This document shows positions 12,001 through 20,427 of a stretch of DNA of 64,000 nt, one piece after another. A program made the position numbers and the translations under genes. The stretch comes from Arthrobacter sp. PvP023 (GTDB lineage Bacteria; Actinomycetota; Actinomycetes; Actinomycetales; Micrococcaceae), in assembly GCF_017832975.1 (NCBI RefSeq), contig NZ_JAFIBI010000001.1, forward strand, positions 3,534,001 to 3,598,000, given 5' to 3'. Numbering within the stretch: the first letter of the stretch is position 1; each line of letters begins with the position of its first letter. The notes beneath the pieces are model-generated. The model was given only the letters and a program-made list of their open reading frames with translations, made no database searches and was not told where the DNA came from.

Positions 12001-13549
12001 CGGGGATGTCGCCCTTCTCTCCGTCGAGGCCTGCCCGCGGCACGGGACGGGGAGACTGCGCGCCCGCCTCGCGCTGGTCGATGAGGTCCTCCAGCCGGGC
12101 CAGGAGGGAAGATCCGCCGGCAGGTCCCGCAGCCAGGTGGTCGCCGCTGAGCGGGCTGTGTCCCGAGCCGACGTGCGGCAGCCACTGGAGCCAGTTCCAG
12201 CGTTCCCTCGATTTGGCCGATGTGATTGCCGTAACCACCACTTCGGCCGGGGAATGCAGGCCCACGGTCTGCAGGACCATGCCGCGGGCCACGTCGTCTA
12301 CGAGGCCGCGGGCGCCGGCGAGCCCGAATGCGCCGGCGGAGCGGAGCTGGGACACGATCGGCACACCCTCGATGTCCTGGAACTGTTTGAGGCAGGCCTG
12401 GATTTCCTGCATATATTCAGCTTCGGTCTCATTGCTGGACGGCTCGTCGAACGAAATGCGCGACGGCGCCGTGCCCAGCCCGAAGCGCAGGCCGAGGAAT
12501 CCGCTGTGCTCGGGCCGGTGGGTCCAAAGCAACGGTCCCAGCTTGTAGATGGAATCCACGGTGTCGCTGACGGACGGAGCCTCCTGGAGGCGCACCGACC
12601 GCTCGATGTGCTGCAGCTCGGTGATGTCCTTGCGGAACGCCGCCATCGCCTCGCGGAACTGCTTGAGCTGCTCTTTGCGTTCCCGCTTGCCTTGCATCTT
12701 TTGGTCCACGTAGTGGCCGATGATGAAGAGCGGCATCATCATCATGAACAGGACCGAGAGCACGTTGCCCGTGACGGCAAACAAAATGGCGCCCATCATC
12801 AGCGGCGCCATCAGCATGATGTAAGGGAAGGGGTGGTGCTCCTGGCGTTTGGGGCCGGCCGGGAGTACGCGCTTGGGCGGGGCGAAACGCGGCACCACGC
12901 GCGGCGAGCGGTTGAAGTCCACCAGCGGCGACGTCGGTGCACCCCCGTGGTGGCCCAGCCCGACGACCGAAACGGTGGTGTCGCCCAGGGTCACGGTGTC
13001 CGAGGAGTTCAGTGTTGCCCGGGTGACCGGCAACCCGTCCATGATCAGCCCGTTGGCGGAATTCGTGTCCACGATTTCAACGGTTTCCCCCACGGTGATG
13101 CGGGCATGCCGTTTGGAGGTCATGGGGTCCGACAGCCGGATGTCGACGTCCCGGTCCCGACCGATGTAGCTGGTGCCGGAGGGCAGCGAAAATTCCTGCC
13201 CGACGTCGGGCCCGGACAGGACGCGGAGGGTCGCGGCTGCGGGTCCGCGGTTCGCACCCGGAGCCCCGAACTGCTCGCTGACCTGCGTCAGCGAAACGAT
13301 GGACCCGGGCCTGAGCCCGGATTCCAACAAATTGTCCGTGCGGTTGAGGATGTTGCCGCGCATTCCGCCGGCGACGAATGCCTCGTCGATGCAGAGCGAC
13401 AGGTTCTCCGGCGGCTGGGTGCCCCGCCGTTCAAGATCGGCAGCCCACAGCTGGGTGGCGATGTCCGCCACCGTTGCGAGGCCGTCAACGGTTACGGCGA
13501 GGTCTTTGGCGTCGGCGGGTTCCCGGCGCAGCGTCAGTCGGATTTTCAT
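9068..13549 (-). CDS. FHA-containing EccC/EssC-like FtsK/SpoIIIE ATPase
   Basis: This is a large type VII-like secretion motor (1,493 aa). Order: a ubiquitin-like N-terminal region (about 1-90), an FHA domain (about 115-205, with YIGRDRDVDIRL and SKRHARI), a double membrane segment near 240-280, then three FtsK-type ATPase modules. Module 1 has an intact Walker A (GGTTGAGKSEF, near 698) and Walker B (YLIIIVDEFAAL). Module 2 has GTGGSGKSAAL (near 1026) but a Walker B-like FILVDGMSNF without the usual catalytic Glu. Module 3 has GPPGAGRTVAL (near 1303), where Arg replaces the Walker Lys. An active first and degenerate later modules is the pattern known for EccC. FHA plus a single chain resembles Bacillota EssC more than the split mycobacterial EccCa/Cb. 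The start codon overlaps the preceding FHA gene (ATGA). Confidence 0.92.
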   Translation of the reverse strand: MKIRLTLRREPADAKDLAVTVDGLATVADIATQLWAADLERRGTQPPENLSLCIDEAFVAGGMRGNILNRTDNLLESGLRPGSIVSLTQVSEQFGAPGANRGPAAATLRVLSGPDVGQEFSLPSGTSYIGRDRDVDIRLSDPMTSKRHARITVGETVEIVDTNSANGLIMDGLPVTRATLNSSDTVTLGDTTVSVVGLGHHGGAPTSPLVDFNRSPRVVPRFAPPKRVLPAGPKRQEHHPFPYIMLMAPLMMGAILFAVTGNVLSVLFMMMMPLFIIGHYVDQKMQGKRERKEQLKQFREAMAAFRKDITELQHIERSVRLQEAPSVSDTVDSIYKLGPLLWTHRPEHSGFLGLRFGLGTAPSRISFDEPSSNETEAEYMQEIQACLKQFQDIEGVPIVSQLRSAGAFGLAGARGLVDDVARGMVLQTVGLHSPAEVVVTAITSAKSRERWNWLQWLPHVGSGHSPLSGDHLAAGPAGGSSLLARLEDLIDQREAGAQSPRPVPRAGLDGEKGDIPGPVLPSVLLIVEDDAPVDRGRLTRLVERGPDSGVHVMWVATSVQSLPAACRDFMVVDGDHGTTTGQVRLGRHTYPVSCESLDADLATQLARMLSPVIDVGKPVDDDSDLPRAVSYVSLIGKDFMDNPQAVADRWKENNSVHATAVANRKDNGTLRALVGSKGIEPLYLDLKNEGPHALVGGTTGAGKSEFLQSWVMGMAAAYSPDRVSFLFVDYKGGAAFADCLHLPHTVGLVTDLSQHLVRRALTSLRAELHYREHLLNRKKAKDLLGLQREADPEAPPYLIIIVDEFAALATEVPEFVDGVVDVAARGRSLGLHLILATQRPAGVIKESLRANTNLRVALRMADEDDATDILGVPTAAYFDPSIPGRGAAKTGPGRIQGFQTGYAGGWTTDKPQAPQIDIVEMAFGSGPGWAAPAPEKPVREEPAGPNDIARMTANIIKAAEVLSIAPPRKPWLNELAKTYDFSKLPNPRTDERLLLGVADDPAHQDQPTVFYEPDRDGNMAIYGTGGSGKSAALRGIAIAAAVTPRGGPVHVYGIDCGSSGLKMLDGLPHVGEIINGDDVERVGRLLRWLRDVADDRAARYAEVRAATIVEYRKLANDPDEKRIFILVDGMSNFREAYEYSRLSALWDIFLQLATDGRPLGIHLVVTGDRPNSVPASLLASIQRRLVLRLSSEDDYISLDVPKDVLSQASPPGRGLLGGHEVQLAVLGGDSNLALQAREVHKLSEAMLRQGVEKAPQIERLPEQVDLDILPAGSRDLPVIGVDDETLQPAEIMAKGPLLVAGPPGAGRTVALVTMAYALRRSNPGTELIYIGSRRSAVASLKVWNRALVGAEDVEAAIDGLVDYSSENPGRLAIFIEGLTEFTDTGAESGIEQLVTTSIKADQWVVGESETSTWSSAWSLSQPFKSGRRGLLINPGDIEGDSLLSTSLGKISSDFIPGRGYIVGRGKVRKLQIALPPENRSQADPDLNRVGAAR

Positions 13550-14250
13550 CCTTCGTCGGCCCCCCTCATCTTGTCGATCAGGTGCAGGTCCGCGGCGGTC
13601 ACCAGGTGCGACGTCACGGCGTGCTCAACAAGCCTGGCACGGCGGTTGGTGGCCAGTTTTCCGCCGCCGCCGCGCAGCCCCGCAACGCCGACGCGGTCAA
13701 GTTTGTCGCACACATTGTCCAGCTTCCTGTTGAACCGGGTCAGCGCCCAGCCGAGCGTTCTGGCGGCATCCGCCGATGACGGGATGGCGCTGAACCCGGT
13801 GCCGTCGCGGCGGAGCATGGGCTCGGCGAGGGCAACGATGAGCGCCTTCTGCGAGTCAGTGAAAACCACCGGCCCGATGGTGGTGTCCCCGCCGCTTTCG
13901 TCGTCGGGGGCCTCCTGGCGGAAGGAGGGGGTCTTCAGGTGCACGGCGAACTCGTAGGTGGTGGGGCCGGCGGTGAAGATCACGTTGGTGTGGCTGAAGA
14001 CGATCGGAATCCTGGCCCCGGGTGAAAGCCAGGCCTGCATCCCGCCAGTGCCGTCCGCCACCGTTGCTGAGAGCATGCTCCCCACGTTGCTGAGCCACCA
14101 GATGCCGTCGTACCGGGCGATCTGGAGGAACCGCCGGTGCAGGTACGGGTTGTCGTCCACTTCCAGGTCGCCTTCGCGTCCGATGTTGAAGACGTCCTCG
14201 TCCGACGGCTCATACCATTCGCCACAGAAATCTACTGCTAGATCCCCCAT
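13546..14250 (-). CDS. FHA-domain protein with a C-terminal winged-helix-like region
   Basis: This is a soluble protein (234 aa) with a divergent FHA-like fold at the N-terminus: FNIGREGDLEVDDNPYLHRRF carries the G-R and H-R signature residues for phosphothreonine binding, followed by WWLSNVGS. The C-terminal half (FTDSQKALIVALAEPMLRRDG to the end) looks like a winged-helix region seen in some FHA proteins; its partner is unknown. I chose the ATG at 14250 because GAGGAGG sits 8 bases upstream. A TTG start 24 bases earlier would place that ribosome-binding site inside the gene. It overlaps the EccC-like gene by 4 bases and probably links kinase signalling to the secretion motor. Confidence 0.8.
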   Translation of the reverse strand: MGDLAVDFCGEWYEPSDEDVFNIGREGDLEVDDNPYLHRRFLQIARYDGIWWLSNVGSMLSATVADGTGGMQAWLSPGARIPIVFSHTNVIFTAGPTTYEFAVHLKTPSFRQEAPDDESGGDTTIGPVVFTDSQKALIVALAEPMLRRDGTGFSAIPSSADAARTLGWALTRFNRKLDNVCDKLDRVGVAGLRGGGGKLATNRRARLVEHAVTSHLVTAADLHLIDKMRGADEG

Positions 14251-14296
14251 TTTCCGTGCCTCCTCAAAGGTCAATGCTTAACTTCAGGACTGCCGG

Positions 14297-16042
14297 TCAC
14301 GACGGCATGCATGAGTATGCGTCCCGGCTGGTCATCGGAGATGCGGACCCGTCACTGCGGACAATCATGACCTTGATGCAGAAGAAATCCGCTTTGCCAT
14401 AAGCCACTTCGGCCTGGGCCTCTTTGCTGGATTGGAAGGGCCCCTCCTCCTGACCGTAATTAGTCAGTTGCCACTTGTACGTGTCGCCCGGTTTGGGCTG
14501 CGGGTTGGTCCACGTGAACCGGACTTTGCCTGCTTCCGTGACGGCCTTGATGTTCGTGACGTCCGGAACCGTGCCGTCCCCGATCGCATCCGCCGGCGGC
14601 TTGGAAACCTGTCCGGTGGGCTCAACCACCGGTTCCGGCCGGGATGCACCCAGCACCAACCCCACCACGACGGCGACGACGAGCACGGCGCCGCCCGCCA
14701 CGGCCAGCCAGAGGTTCCGTTTGCTGTGGTCGGCCGGGTCCTCGGCCGTGGCCTCCTGCAGCGCCTGCGGCCTGTTGACCGTGGCGGCCACGTGCTCCTC
14801 GCCCCGGTCGTTCCGGCCCGCAGGGGCGCCCTGCCACCCTGCAGGGCGGCCGGGAGCACCACGGTGGACGGTCGCGTCGTCGGCCGCATCGCGGCGACCG
14901 CCGGGCCGCAGCCCCGACGCGACGCTCCCCCGCAGCATGGTGCCCTGCGACCAGTCATCGTGTTGGTCCGGACGGGCGCCCGGTCCGGGGACAGGCCCGG
15001 GAGCCGGCCCTGCCGGCGGTGCGGCCGGCACGACGGGAGTAAAGGCAGCGGGTCGTGTCCTGGCCGGGAACGTCGGAGCGTTCCCTGTCTGGTCGGGGTC
15101 CACCGAGGCGATGCTGCGGACCCGGGTTTCTTCGAAGCCGTCGTCCGGATGCTGTTCCTCGCCGTGTGCCTCCTCAAGGACCTCGAAGGGCGTGACTGAG
15201 AGATTCAGTTCGGCCTGGATCCGCTGCAGGGCCAGCGCGAAGGCATGGGCCGAAGAGTAGCGCGAGGCTGCCGACTTGGCCATCGCCGTGGCCAGCGCGA
15301 GTTCCAGCGATTCGGGAACGTCCGCACGCCCCAGCCGGGGCACCGGTGAGTTGGTGATCCGGGAAATCAGTTCACGCTGCGAATTGTCGGCACCCGGCAG
15401 GACGAACGGCGACCGTCCGGCCAGAAGTGTGTACAGCGTGGCCCCGAGCGCCCAGACGTCCACCATCACGCCGTCCACCGGACCGTCCCGGAACTGTTCG
15501 GGCGGCGACCAGGGAATGGACATCCCGGCGTCCTCATCGGTATCGCTGCCGAGGGTGCCGGAGATGCCGAAGTCCGTCAGCGCCGGACGGTTGTAATCGG
15601 TCACCAGGATGTTGGCCGGTTTGATGTCGCGGTGGGCAATGCCGGCGCGGTGGGCGGTCTCGACGGCGGAGGCCACCTGGATCCCGACAGCAAGGACCTC
15701 GTCCACGCTGAACCGCTGGCGGCGGTATCGGACGTCCAGGCTGGGCCGGGAGCAGTACTCCATGGCCAGGTAGGAGTGGCCGTCTTCGGTGACCTCGGCC
15801 TCGAAGATGGTGACGATGTAAGGGTGCGAGGACAGCTGCGCCATCAGGTTCGCTTCGGATTCGAAGCGGCGCCGGGCACCCTCTGTCTTCAGGTCGGAGA
15901 GAAGCACCTTGACGGCCACCTTGCGGCGCGGCCTGTCCTGTTCATACAGGTAGACGTCGGAGAAGCCGCCCGAACCCAGCAGGCTGACATACGTGAATCC
16001 TGGAATGGCGGGCGGCGGGGCTACGGGCCGCTTGGTGCTCAT
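14297..16042 (-). CDS. membrane Ser/Thr protein kinase with extracellular FN3-like domain
   Basis: This is a Hanks-type kinase (581 aa). The catalytic domain (about 15-280) has the glycine loop GSGGFSDVYLY, VAVKVL (ATP Lys), HRDIKPANILV, TDFGISG and SPPEQF, all intact. A Pro/Arg-rich linker of about 160 residues leads to one membrane helix (LWLAVAGGAVLVVAVVVGLV, near 455-478). The outer part lacks PASTA repeats. Instead it has about 100 residues (VTNIKAVTEAGKVRFTWTNP...) resembling a single FN3-like domain with two Cys at the end. This matches the FN3 repeats of the giant proteins of the same operon, so it may sense or bind them. The start overlaps the FHA gene by 4 bases; the next gene begins 46 bases after the stop. 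Confidence 0.93.
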   Translation of the reverse strand: MSTKRPVAPPPAIPGFTYVSLLGSGGFSDVYLYEQDRPRRKVAVKVLLSDLKTEGARRRFESEANLMAQLSSHPYIVTIFEAEVTEDGHSYLAMEYCSRPSLDVRYRRQRFSVDEVLAVGIQVASAVETAHRAGIAHRDIKPANILVTDYNRPALTDFGISGTLGSDTDEDAGMSIPWSPPEQFRDGPVDGVMVDVWALGATLYTLLAGRSPFVLPGADNSQRELISRITNSPVPRLGRADVPESLELALATAMAKSAASRYSSAHAFALALQRIQAELNLSVTPFEVLEEAHGEEQHPDDGFEETRVRSIASVDPDQTGNAPTFPARTRPAAFTPVVPAAPPAGPAPGPVPGPGARPDQHDDWSQGTMLRGSVASGLRPGGRRDAADDATVHRGAPGRPAGWQGAPAGRNDRGEEHVAATVNRPQALQEATAEDPADHSKRNLWLAVAGGAVLVVAVVVGLVLGASRPEPVVEPTGQVSKPPADAIGDGTVPDVTNIKAVTEAGKVRFTWTNPQPKPGDTYKWQLTNYGQEEGPFQSSKEAQAEVAYGKADFFCIKVMIVRSDGSASPMTSRDAYSCMPS

Positions 16043-17817
16043 AGAATCTCCTCGAACCGCAGCGACACGTCATCGCCGAGTTCTGCAATATCACCGTCAA
16101 GAAGGATGGCCATTTCGTTCTGGGCGAGGCGCCGGGGCGGTTGCCCCTCCCGAACCAGGACGGTTCCGTTCGTGGCCTTGAGGTCGCACAGCATCACGTG
16201 CCAGCCTTCGAGGCGGACCTCAACATGGGACCGGGAGATGTCACCGCTGGGACTGGCCACCTGGACGAGCCGCGGCATGCCTCCGCCCTGCACCCTGGAG
16301 ACCGACGGCTGGCGGCCGATCACCAAGGACTGGTCCAGGTCGATCAGTTCACCGGTCGATACCCGGACGCGCCCCAGCCTCGGCCTCCGGACCTGCACGG
16401 CGTCGGACGCAAGCGCCATGCCGCAGCCGGCGCACTGTGAATGCGTAGGCGGGTTGGCATGGCCCTGCGGGCAGACGCGGGCCAGGACCATGGGCCCGGT
16501 GGCCGGTTCGTTTCCGCCGGCCGGGGCTTGCACCTGAGGTGCGGTCCCGAGCCCGGCGAGGTCGCTCTTCATGATCGTTTGGCCGTCGTGGTCGCCTTCG
16601 AGTGCCGGCGGCAATGCGGCCGGGCTGCCCCGGTCCGGGATGTCATGGGATCCGACACCCGAGGAAGCCGGAACGAACGACGGCGGCCCGGAGGGCCGGG
16701 CGGGCTTGTCGCCACCGGTGTGCCAGGGAACGGAGTCGATCAGGCCGCCCTGGCCCGCAGGGATGAGCGGCTGGACGGGGGCAGGCTGCTGCTGCTCCTG
16801 CGCTGCCGCCGGCTGCTGATCGCCGACGCCGTCGACGGTACCTTCCGGGCTGTCCGCCTCCGCGGCCACAGCCGCAGCGTCGGCCACGGAAGGCTCGTCC
16901 TCGGGCTCGTCCCGCACCGCGGCGTCCTCAATGCGCCGCACCACGGTCTTTTCCCACAGGTGGTCGTAACTGCCCGTCAGCTCGTTTGCGGGAACCGGAT
17001 CCTGCGATTCAGCAGGAGCGGCGGCGCCGGGCACGTCCGAACCTGCCTCGTCGGCACCTGCCTCGTCCGATCCTGAGTCATCCGAACCTGTGTCATCCGG
17101 CAGCACAGTGGCTTCGTCATCGGCATTTTCGAAGTCTTCGTCGGGTACGCCCATCACGGTTTCGGCGGATGCACCGTGTTCAGCCGATGCACCGCTTTCG
17201 GCAGCGACGGCTTCGACGGGCACGGCTTCAACGGGCACGTCGGGGACCGGTTCGGATGCGGGGACCTCGACGGGCAGCATGACCGGGAGCCGGACGGAGT
17301 CCTGCTCCCGTGGCGCGGGCAGCTCCGTCACGGGCACCTCAATGACGGGAGATGCCGGCCTGGACGGCCGGTCGCCGGGAACACGGCCCGCCGTGAGGCT
17401 CTGCAGCAGGACAACCCCCTCCCCGAGCGGGAGTTCAGCTGCACCGGCCCCGTTACCCGCAACGGACACTGTGTACCATTCCGGTTCGCTGAGGCGCCGC
17501 TCGGTCCACGTGGTGACGTCGCTGCCGTTCAATTCCACTTCGCCTGCGGCGAGGTGTGCCGTCAGCTCGATGTCGCCGCGGAGGAAGACCCGAAGGGATT
17601 CCCGGAAGTCCACAATGCCGAACCAGGGAATCTGCGCCAGCGAGCCGGAGGAGGCGCTGGTCACCGCGTGAAGTACTTCGTGGACCTCAGGCTCGCCGCC
17701 CAAAAGCTCCCAGAGCGAGTCCACGAGCGCGGGTGGCGTGGCGGGCGGTAGCAACACAGCGGTCCCCGCCCGGACCACGCCAAGCCAGGTTCCCGGGGTG
17801 TAGCTACTTGAGACCAT
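16039..17817 (-). CDS. zinc-ribbon/FHA-domain protein with long disordered middle
   Basis: This is a 592-aa protein with a conserved but unnamed N-terminal domain of about 170 residues (TWLGVVRAGTAVLLPP, WFGIVDFRESLRVFLRG), an acidic, Pro/Ala/Glu-rich low-complexity middle (about 180-420), a short zinc-ribbon (CPQGHANPPTHSQCAGCG, near 470) and a C-terminal FHA domain (VIGRQPSVSRV, SRSHVEVRLEGW, KATNGTVL). The FHA should read phosphothreonine marks, probably from the adjacent kinase. The disordered middle is a plausible phosphorylation target. It starts inside the PP2C gene (14-base overlap) and ends overlapping the kinase start (ATGA). Confidence 0.85.
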   Translation of the reverse strand: MVSSSYTPGTWLGVVRAGTAVLLPPATPPALVDSLWELLGGEPEVHEVLHAVTSASSGSLAQIPWFGIVDFRESLRVFLRGDIELTAHLAAGEVELNGSDVTTWTERRLSEPEWYTVSVAGNGAGAAELPLGEGVVLLQSLTAGRVPGDRPSRPASPVIEVPVTELPAPREQDSVRLPVMLPVEVPASEPVPDVPVEAVPVEAVAAESGASAEHGASAETVMGVPDEDFENADDEATVLPDDTGSDDSGSDEAGADEAGSDVPGAAAPAESQDPVPANELTGSYDHLWEKTVVRRIEDAAVRDEPEDEPSVADAAAVAAEADSPEGTVDGVGDQQPAAAQEQQQPAPVQPLIPAGQGGLIDSVPWHTGGDKPARPSGPPSFVPASSGVGSHDIPDRGSPAALPPALEGDHDGQTIMKSDLAGLGTAPQVQAPAGGNEPATGPMVLARVCPQGHANPPTHSQCAGCGMALASDAVQVRRPRLGRVRVSTGELIDLDQSLVIGRQPSVSRVQGGGMPRLVQVASPSGDISRSHVEVRLEGWHVMLCDLKATNGTVLVREGQPPRRLAQNEMAILLDGDIAELGDDVSLRFEEIL

Positions 17818-18799
17818 CGTGGCGGCCCTCCGTGTTGGTCACGGAGTCACTCGCGGGGTCCGGCGCGTCCGCGGGCAGGACGTCACCGGGAGCCTCGGGA
17901 AGCTCTTCGGTATCCACTTCAGTGATGTCCTGGACTTCGGTACTGTCCAGCGCCTGGGCGCGGGGCAGGGTGTCCTCATCTTCGACGCCCGCGGCGGGCC
18001 GGGGCGCGGTGTCCGTTCCGGCGTCGTTCATTACGTTCTTGGCGTCCACAACGATCACGGTGACGTTGTCCCGCCCGCCGCTGCGCAGCGCGGCCTGGAT
18101 CAGCGCGTCGACGGCGTCCTGGGGGTGGCCGACGGTGCTCAGGATGCGGAACATGTGATCGTCCGTGAGCTCGGCGTTCAGCCCGTCGGAGCAGATCATT
18201 ATGCGGTCGCCTTCCTCGACGGGCAGCAGCCAGTAGTCCGCTTCCGTCTCGTCACCGGTGCCCAGGGCGCGGGTCACCACGTGCCGGCGGGGGTGCACCG
18301 CGGCCTGTTCCCTGGTGATCTCACCGGCGTCCACAAGCTCCTGGACTTCGGAATGGTCAACCGTGACCTGCGCGAACTCGCCCTGGCTCAGCCGGTAGGT
18401 CCTGGAGTCGCCGATGTTCATGACCAGCCAGTACGGCGCACCCATCTGCTCGACAACCACTACTCCGGAGAGGGTGGTGCCGGCCCGGGACCCGGTGGCG
18501 GTGCGGATCCGTTCGTCGGCGCTGACTAGGTACTGCTGGACGACAGCGGCCGTGGCTGTCCTCTCCCCCGTGGCCAGCTGAGGCATTCCGGCGAGTGTCC
18601 GGACGCAGATTCCGCTGGCGATTTCGCCCGCTTCGTGGCCTCCCATGCCGTCCGCGACGGCGAACACGGGATCGGACGCAATGAAGGAGTCCTCATTGAG
18701 TTCCCGGCGGAGGCCACGGTCGGTACCGTAGCCGCAGCTCAGTTGGAGTCCGGGCTCCCTGCCCGTTGCGGAGGTGGCGGCTGCCGGCTGGGGATTCAT
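17804..18799 (-). CDS. PP2C-family Ser/Thr protein phosphatase
   Basis: This is a soluble metal-dependent phosphatase (331 aa) expected to oppose the kinase of this operon. The PP2C motifs are complete: RELNEDSF, VFAVADGMGGHEAGEIAS (metal-binding Asp), TTLSGVVV, NIGDSRTYRL, ICSDGLNAELTDD and GGRDNVTVIVVD. The catalytic part ends near residue 240; an acidic tail of about 90 residues follows, with no membrane segment, unlike the membrane-anchored mycobacterial PstP. It overlaps both neighbours: ATGA with the RDD/FHA gene and 14 bases with the zinc-ribbon/FHA gene. It corresponds to prpC in the bifidobacterial PFNA cluster as I recall it. Confidence 0.93.
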   Translation of the reverse strand: MNPQPAAATSATGREPGLQLSCGYGTDRGLRRELNEDSFIASDPVFAVADGMGGHEAGEIASGICVRTLAGMPQLATGERTATAAVVQQYLVSADERIRTATGSRAGTTLSGVVVVEQMGAPYWLVMNIGDSRTYRLSQGEFAQVTVDHSEVQELVDAGEITREQAAVHPRRHVVTRALGTGDETEADYWLLPVEEGDRIMICSDGLNAELTDDHMFRILSTVGHPQDAVDALIQAALRSGGRDNVTVIVVDAKNVMNDAGTDTAPRPAAGVEDEDTLPRAQALDSTEVQDITEVDTEELPEAPGDVLPADAPDPASDSVTNTEGRHDGLK

Positions 18800-20427
18800 G
18801 CCTGTCCTAGGTGGAAGGTGCGGTCACCGAAGTGCACGGTGGACCCTGGGCGTACGTAGGCGGGTTCCCCGGCCTGCAAAACAGTTCGGATGCCGTCCGG
18901 AGTGGTGACGGCGCTGCCGTTGGTTGAGTTGCGGTCGGTGACCCAGACTCCCCCGTTGTCCGCACGAAGGTGCAGGTGGGTCTTGGAGATGGAACGGCCG
19001 GGATCGGCCACAGCCAGCAGCTGCGCAACGTGTTCGCCCGGAAGGCCGCCCGGATTCCGGCCGATGAGTACCGACTGATCCAGCTCGAAGTCGCGGCCGT
19101 CGTCCAGCCTGATCCGCAGCACGGCCACCGGCGCCGGCACGGTCTGCCCGCGCATCTGCGTCCGGTCGTGGTCGTCGTCGGGGTGGAGGGCCCACCCCTG
19201 CGAGGGCATCTGAACTGACGGGTTCTGAACGGCCGGGTCCGGCAGGGTCCTGGTCGGAACGGGCTCCGGCGCCGGCTGCGCCCGGACCGGGGCGGGCGCC
19301 GCAGACGGGGCGGGGGCAGATGCGGCGGGGCCTGCCAGCGGCTGGGGCACGGCAGGCGGCTGCCACTGGTTCGGGTTCAGGGGCGGCTGCGGGATGGCGA
19401 CAGGCTGGTTGAACCCCTGCTGCGGCTCCGGAGCGTGCACGGGCACGGCCTGGGGCGGCCTTGCGGCCGCACCCGCAACAGGCGAGGAGACCTGCTGCAC
19501 GGGGGGCAGGTCCAGCGGCGCGAAACTATAGGGGCCCTGGATTCCCCCGGTGGTCAGGGGGTTCCGGCCGGCGTTGACATCAAACATGAGGGTCTTGGCT
19601 GCGGTATCGTGCCAGCCCCTGAGCTTGCCGTTCTTGTCCCAGGAGTTGGACACCACCACGATGAAGGCCCACGCGACACCCAGCAGGGCCAGGGGTGCGA
19701 GGATCCACAGGGCCGCCTCGAACCACTTGAAAATCACCACGATCACAGCTGCCACAACCGTCAGGAGGATCCCTGCCCCGGTGATGAGGCCGCGCAGGAA
19801 CAGGGCGCCGGCACCCGGGGCGTAGCCGTCCTGGTCCGTGCTGCGGATTCCCATCAGCCGGTTGCCGATCGTCGTGCCGGAGCGGCCCTCAATTCCGAGC
19901 AGCACCAGGATATAAACCACGGTGATGCCGACGGCGATGCCGCCCAGCAGGACCAGCATCCCCGTGTCGTAGATGATGAAGCCGCCGCTCTGGGTGCGGG
20001 TGATGCTGGCGAATCCCACGGTGAACATCACGACGAGAAGCACGGCCGGTCCCACCCAGTCGAGCACCGCGGCGCCCAGGCGTCGTCCGGCCGCCGCAGG
20101 AACCACGTCCAGCTTGCCACCCATTCCGGTACCTCCCCCTTGTACGTGCCCGCCATGTGCCTGGGCTGTTTGTCCATAGGCGCCGGCTCCGACGCCTATG
20201 GCACCGGGCCCGGCCGCTTCCGTCCGGGCCTGCACTACGGGGATACTACCGGGGATCGGGCTGCCGTGCGCGGCGGCCCGCTCCATCAGCTCCCGCTGCG
20301 AGTGGTCGATGTTGCGGTCATTGCGGGCGGCCCGGTTGCTCAGCGGGGCACCACAGGCAGGGCAGAACGTCGCTCCGGGACGGATCAACTGCTGGCAGCG
20401 CTGGCAGCGCTCGGCGTCATGCGTCAT
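18796..20427 (-). CDS. zinc-ribbon, RDD membrane domain and FHA fusion protein
   Basis: This is a 543-aa membrane protein. The N-terminus carries a zinc-ribbon (CQRCQQLIRPGATFCPACG, residues 8-26). Residues about 110-310 form an RDD domain with several membrane helices (RRLGAAVLDWVGPAVLL, TIGNRLMGIRSTDQDG, RGWHDTAAKTLMF). A Pro/Ala/Gln-rich linker follows, and the C-terminal FHA domain (VLIGRNPGG, SISKTHLHLRADNGG, DRNSTNGSAV) is intact. It is likely a membrane docking point that recruits phosphorylated partners to the secretion or surface-protein assembly site. Both ends overlap the neighbouring genes by ATGA. Confidence 0.87.
   Translation of the reverse strand: MTHDAERCQRCQQLIRPGATFCPACGAPLSNRAARNDRNIDHSQRELMERAAAHGSPIPGSIPVVQARTEAAGPGAIGVGAGAYGQTAQAHGGHVQGGGTGMGGKLDVVPAAAGRRLGAAVLDWVGPAVLLVVMFTVGFASITRTQSGGFIIYDTGMLVLLGGIAVGITVVYILVLLGIEGRSGTTIGNRLMGIRSTDQDGYAPGAGALFLRGLITGAGILLTVVAAVIVVIFKWFEAALWILAPLALLGVAWAFIVVVSNSWDKNGKLRGWHDTAAKTLMFDVNAGRNPLTTGGIQGPYSFAPLDLPPVQQVSSPVAGAAARPPQAVPVHAPEPQQGFNQPVAIPQPPLNPNQWQPPAVPQPLAGPAASAPAPSAAPAPVRAQPAPEPVPTRTLPDPAVQNPSVQMPSQGWALHPDDDHDRTQMRGQTVPAPVAVLRIRLDDGRDFELDQSVLIGRNPGGLPGEHVAQLLAVADPGRSISKTHLHLRADNGGVWVTDRNSTNGSAVTTPDGIRTVLQAGEPAYVRPGSTVHFGDRTFHLGQA

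Noticed and set aside
11897..13957. 686-codon + strand open frame opposite the EccC-like gene
   Set aside because: It is antisense to a gene with intact Walker motifs and an FHA domain. No ribosome-binding site or domain was seen, so it is a compositional shadow.
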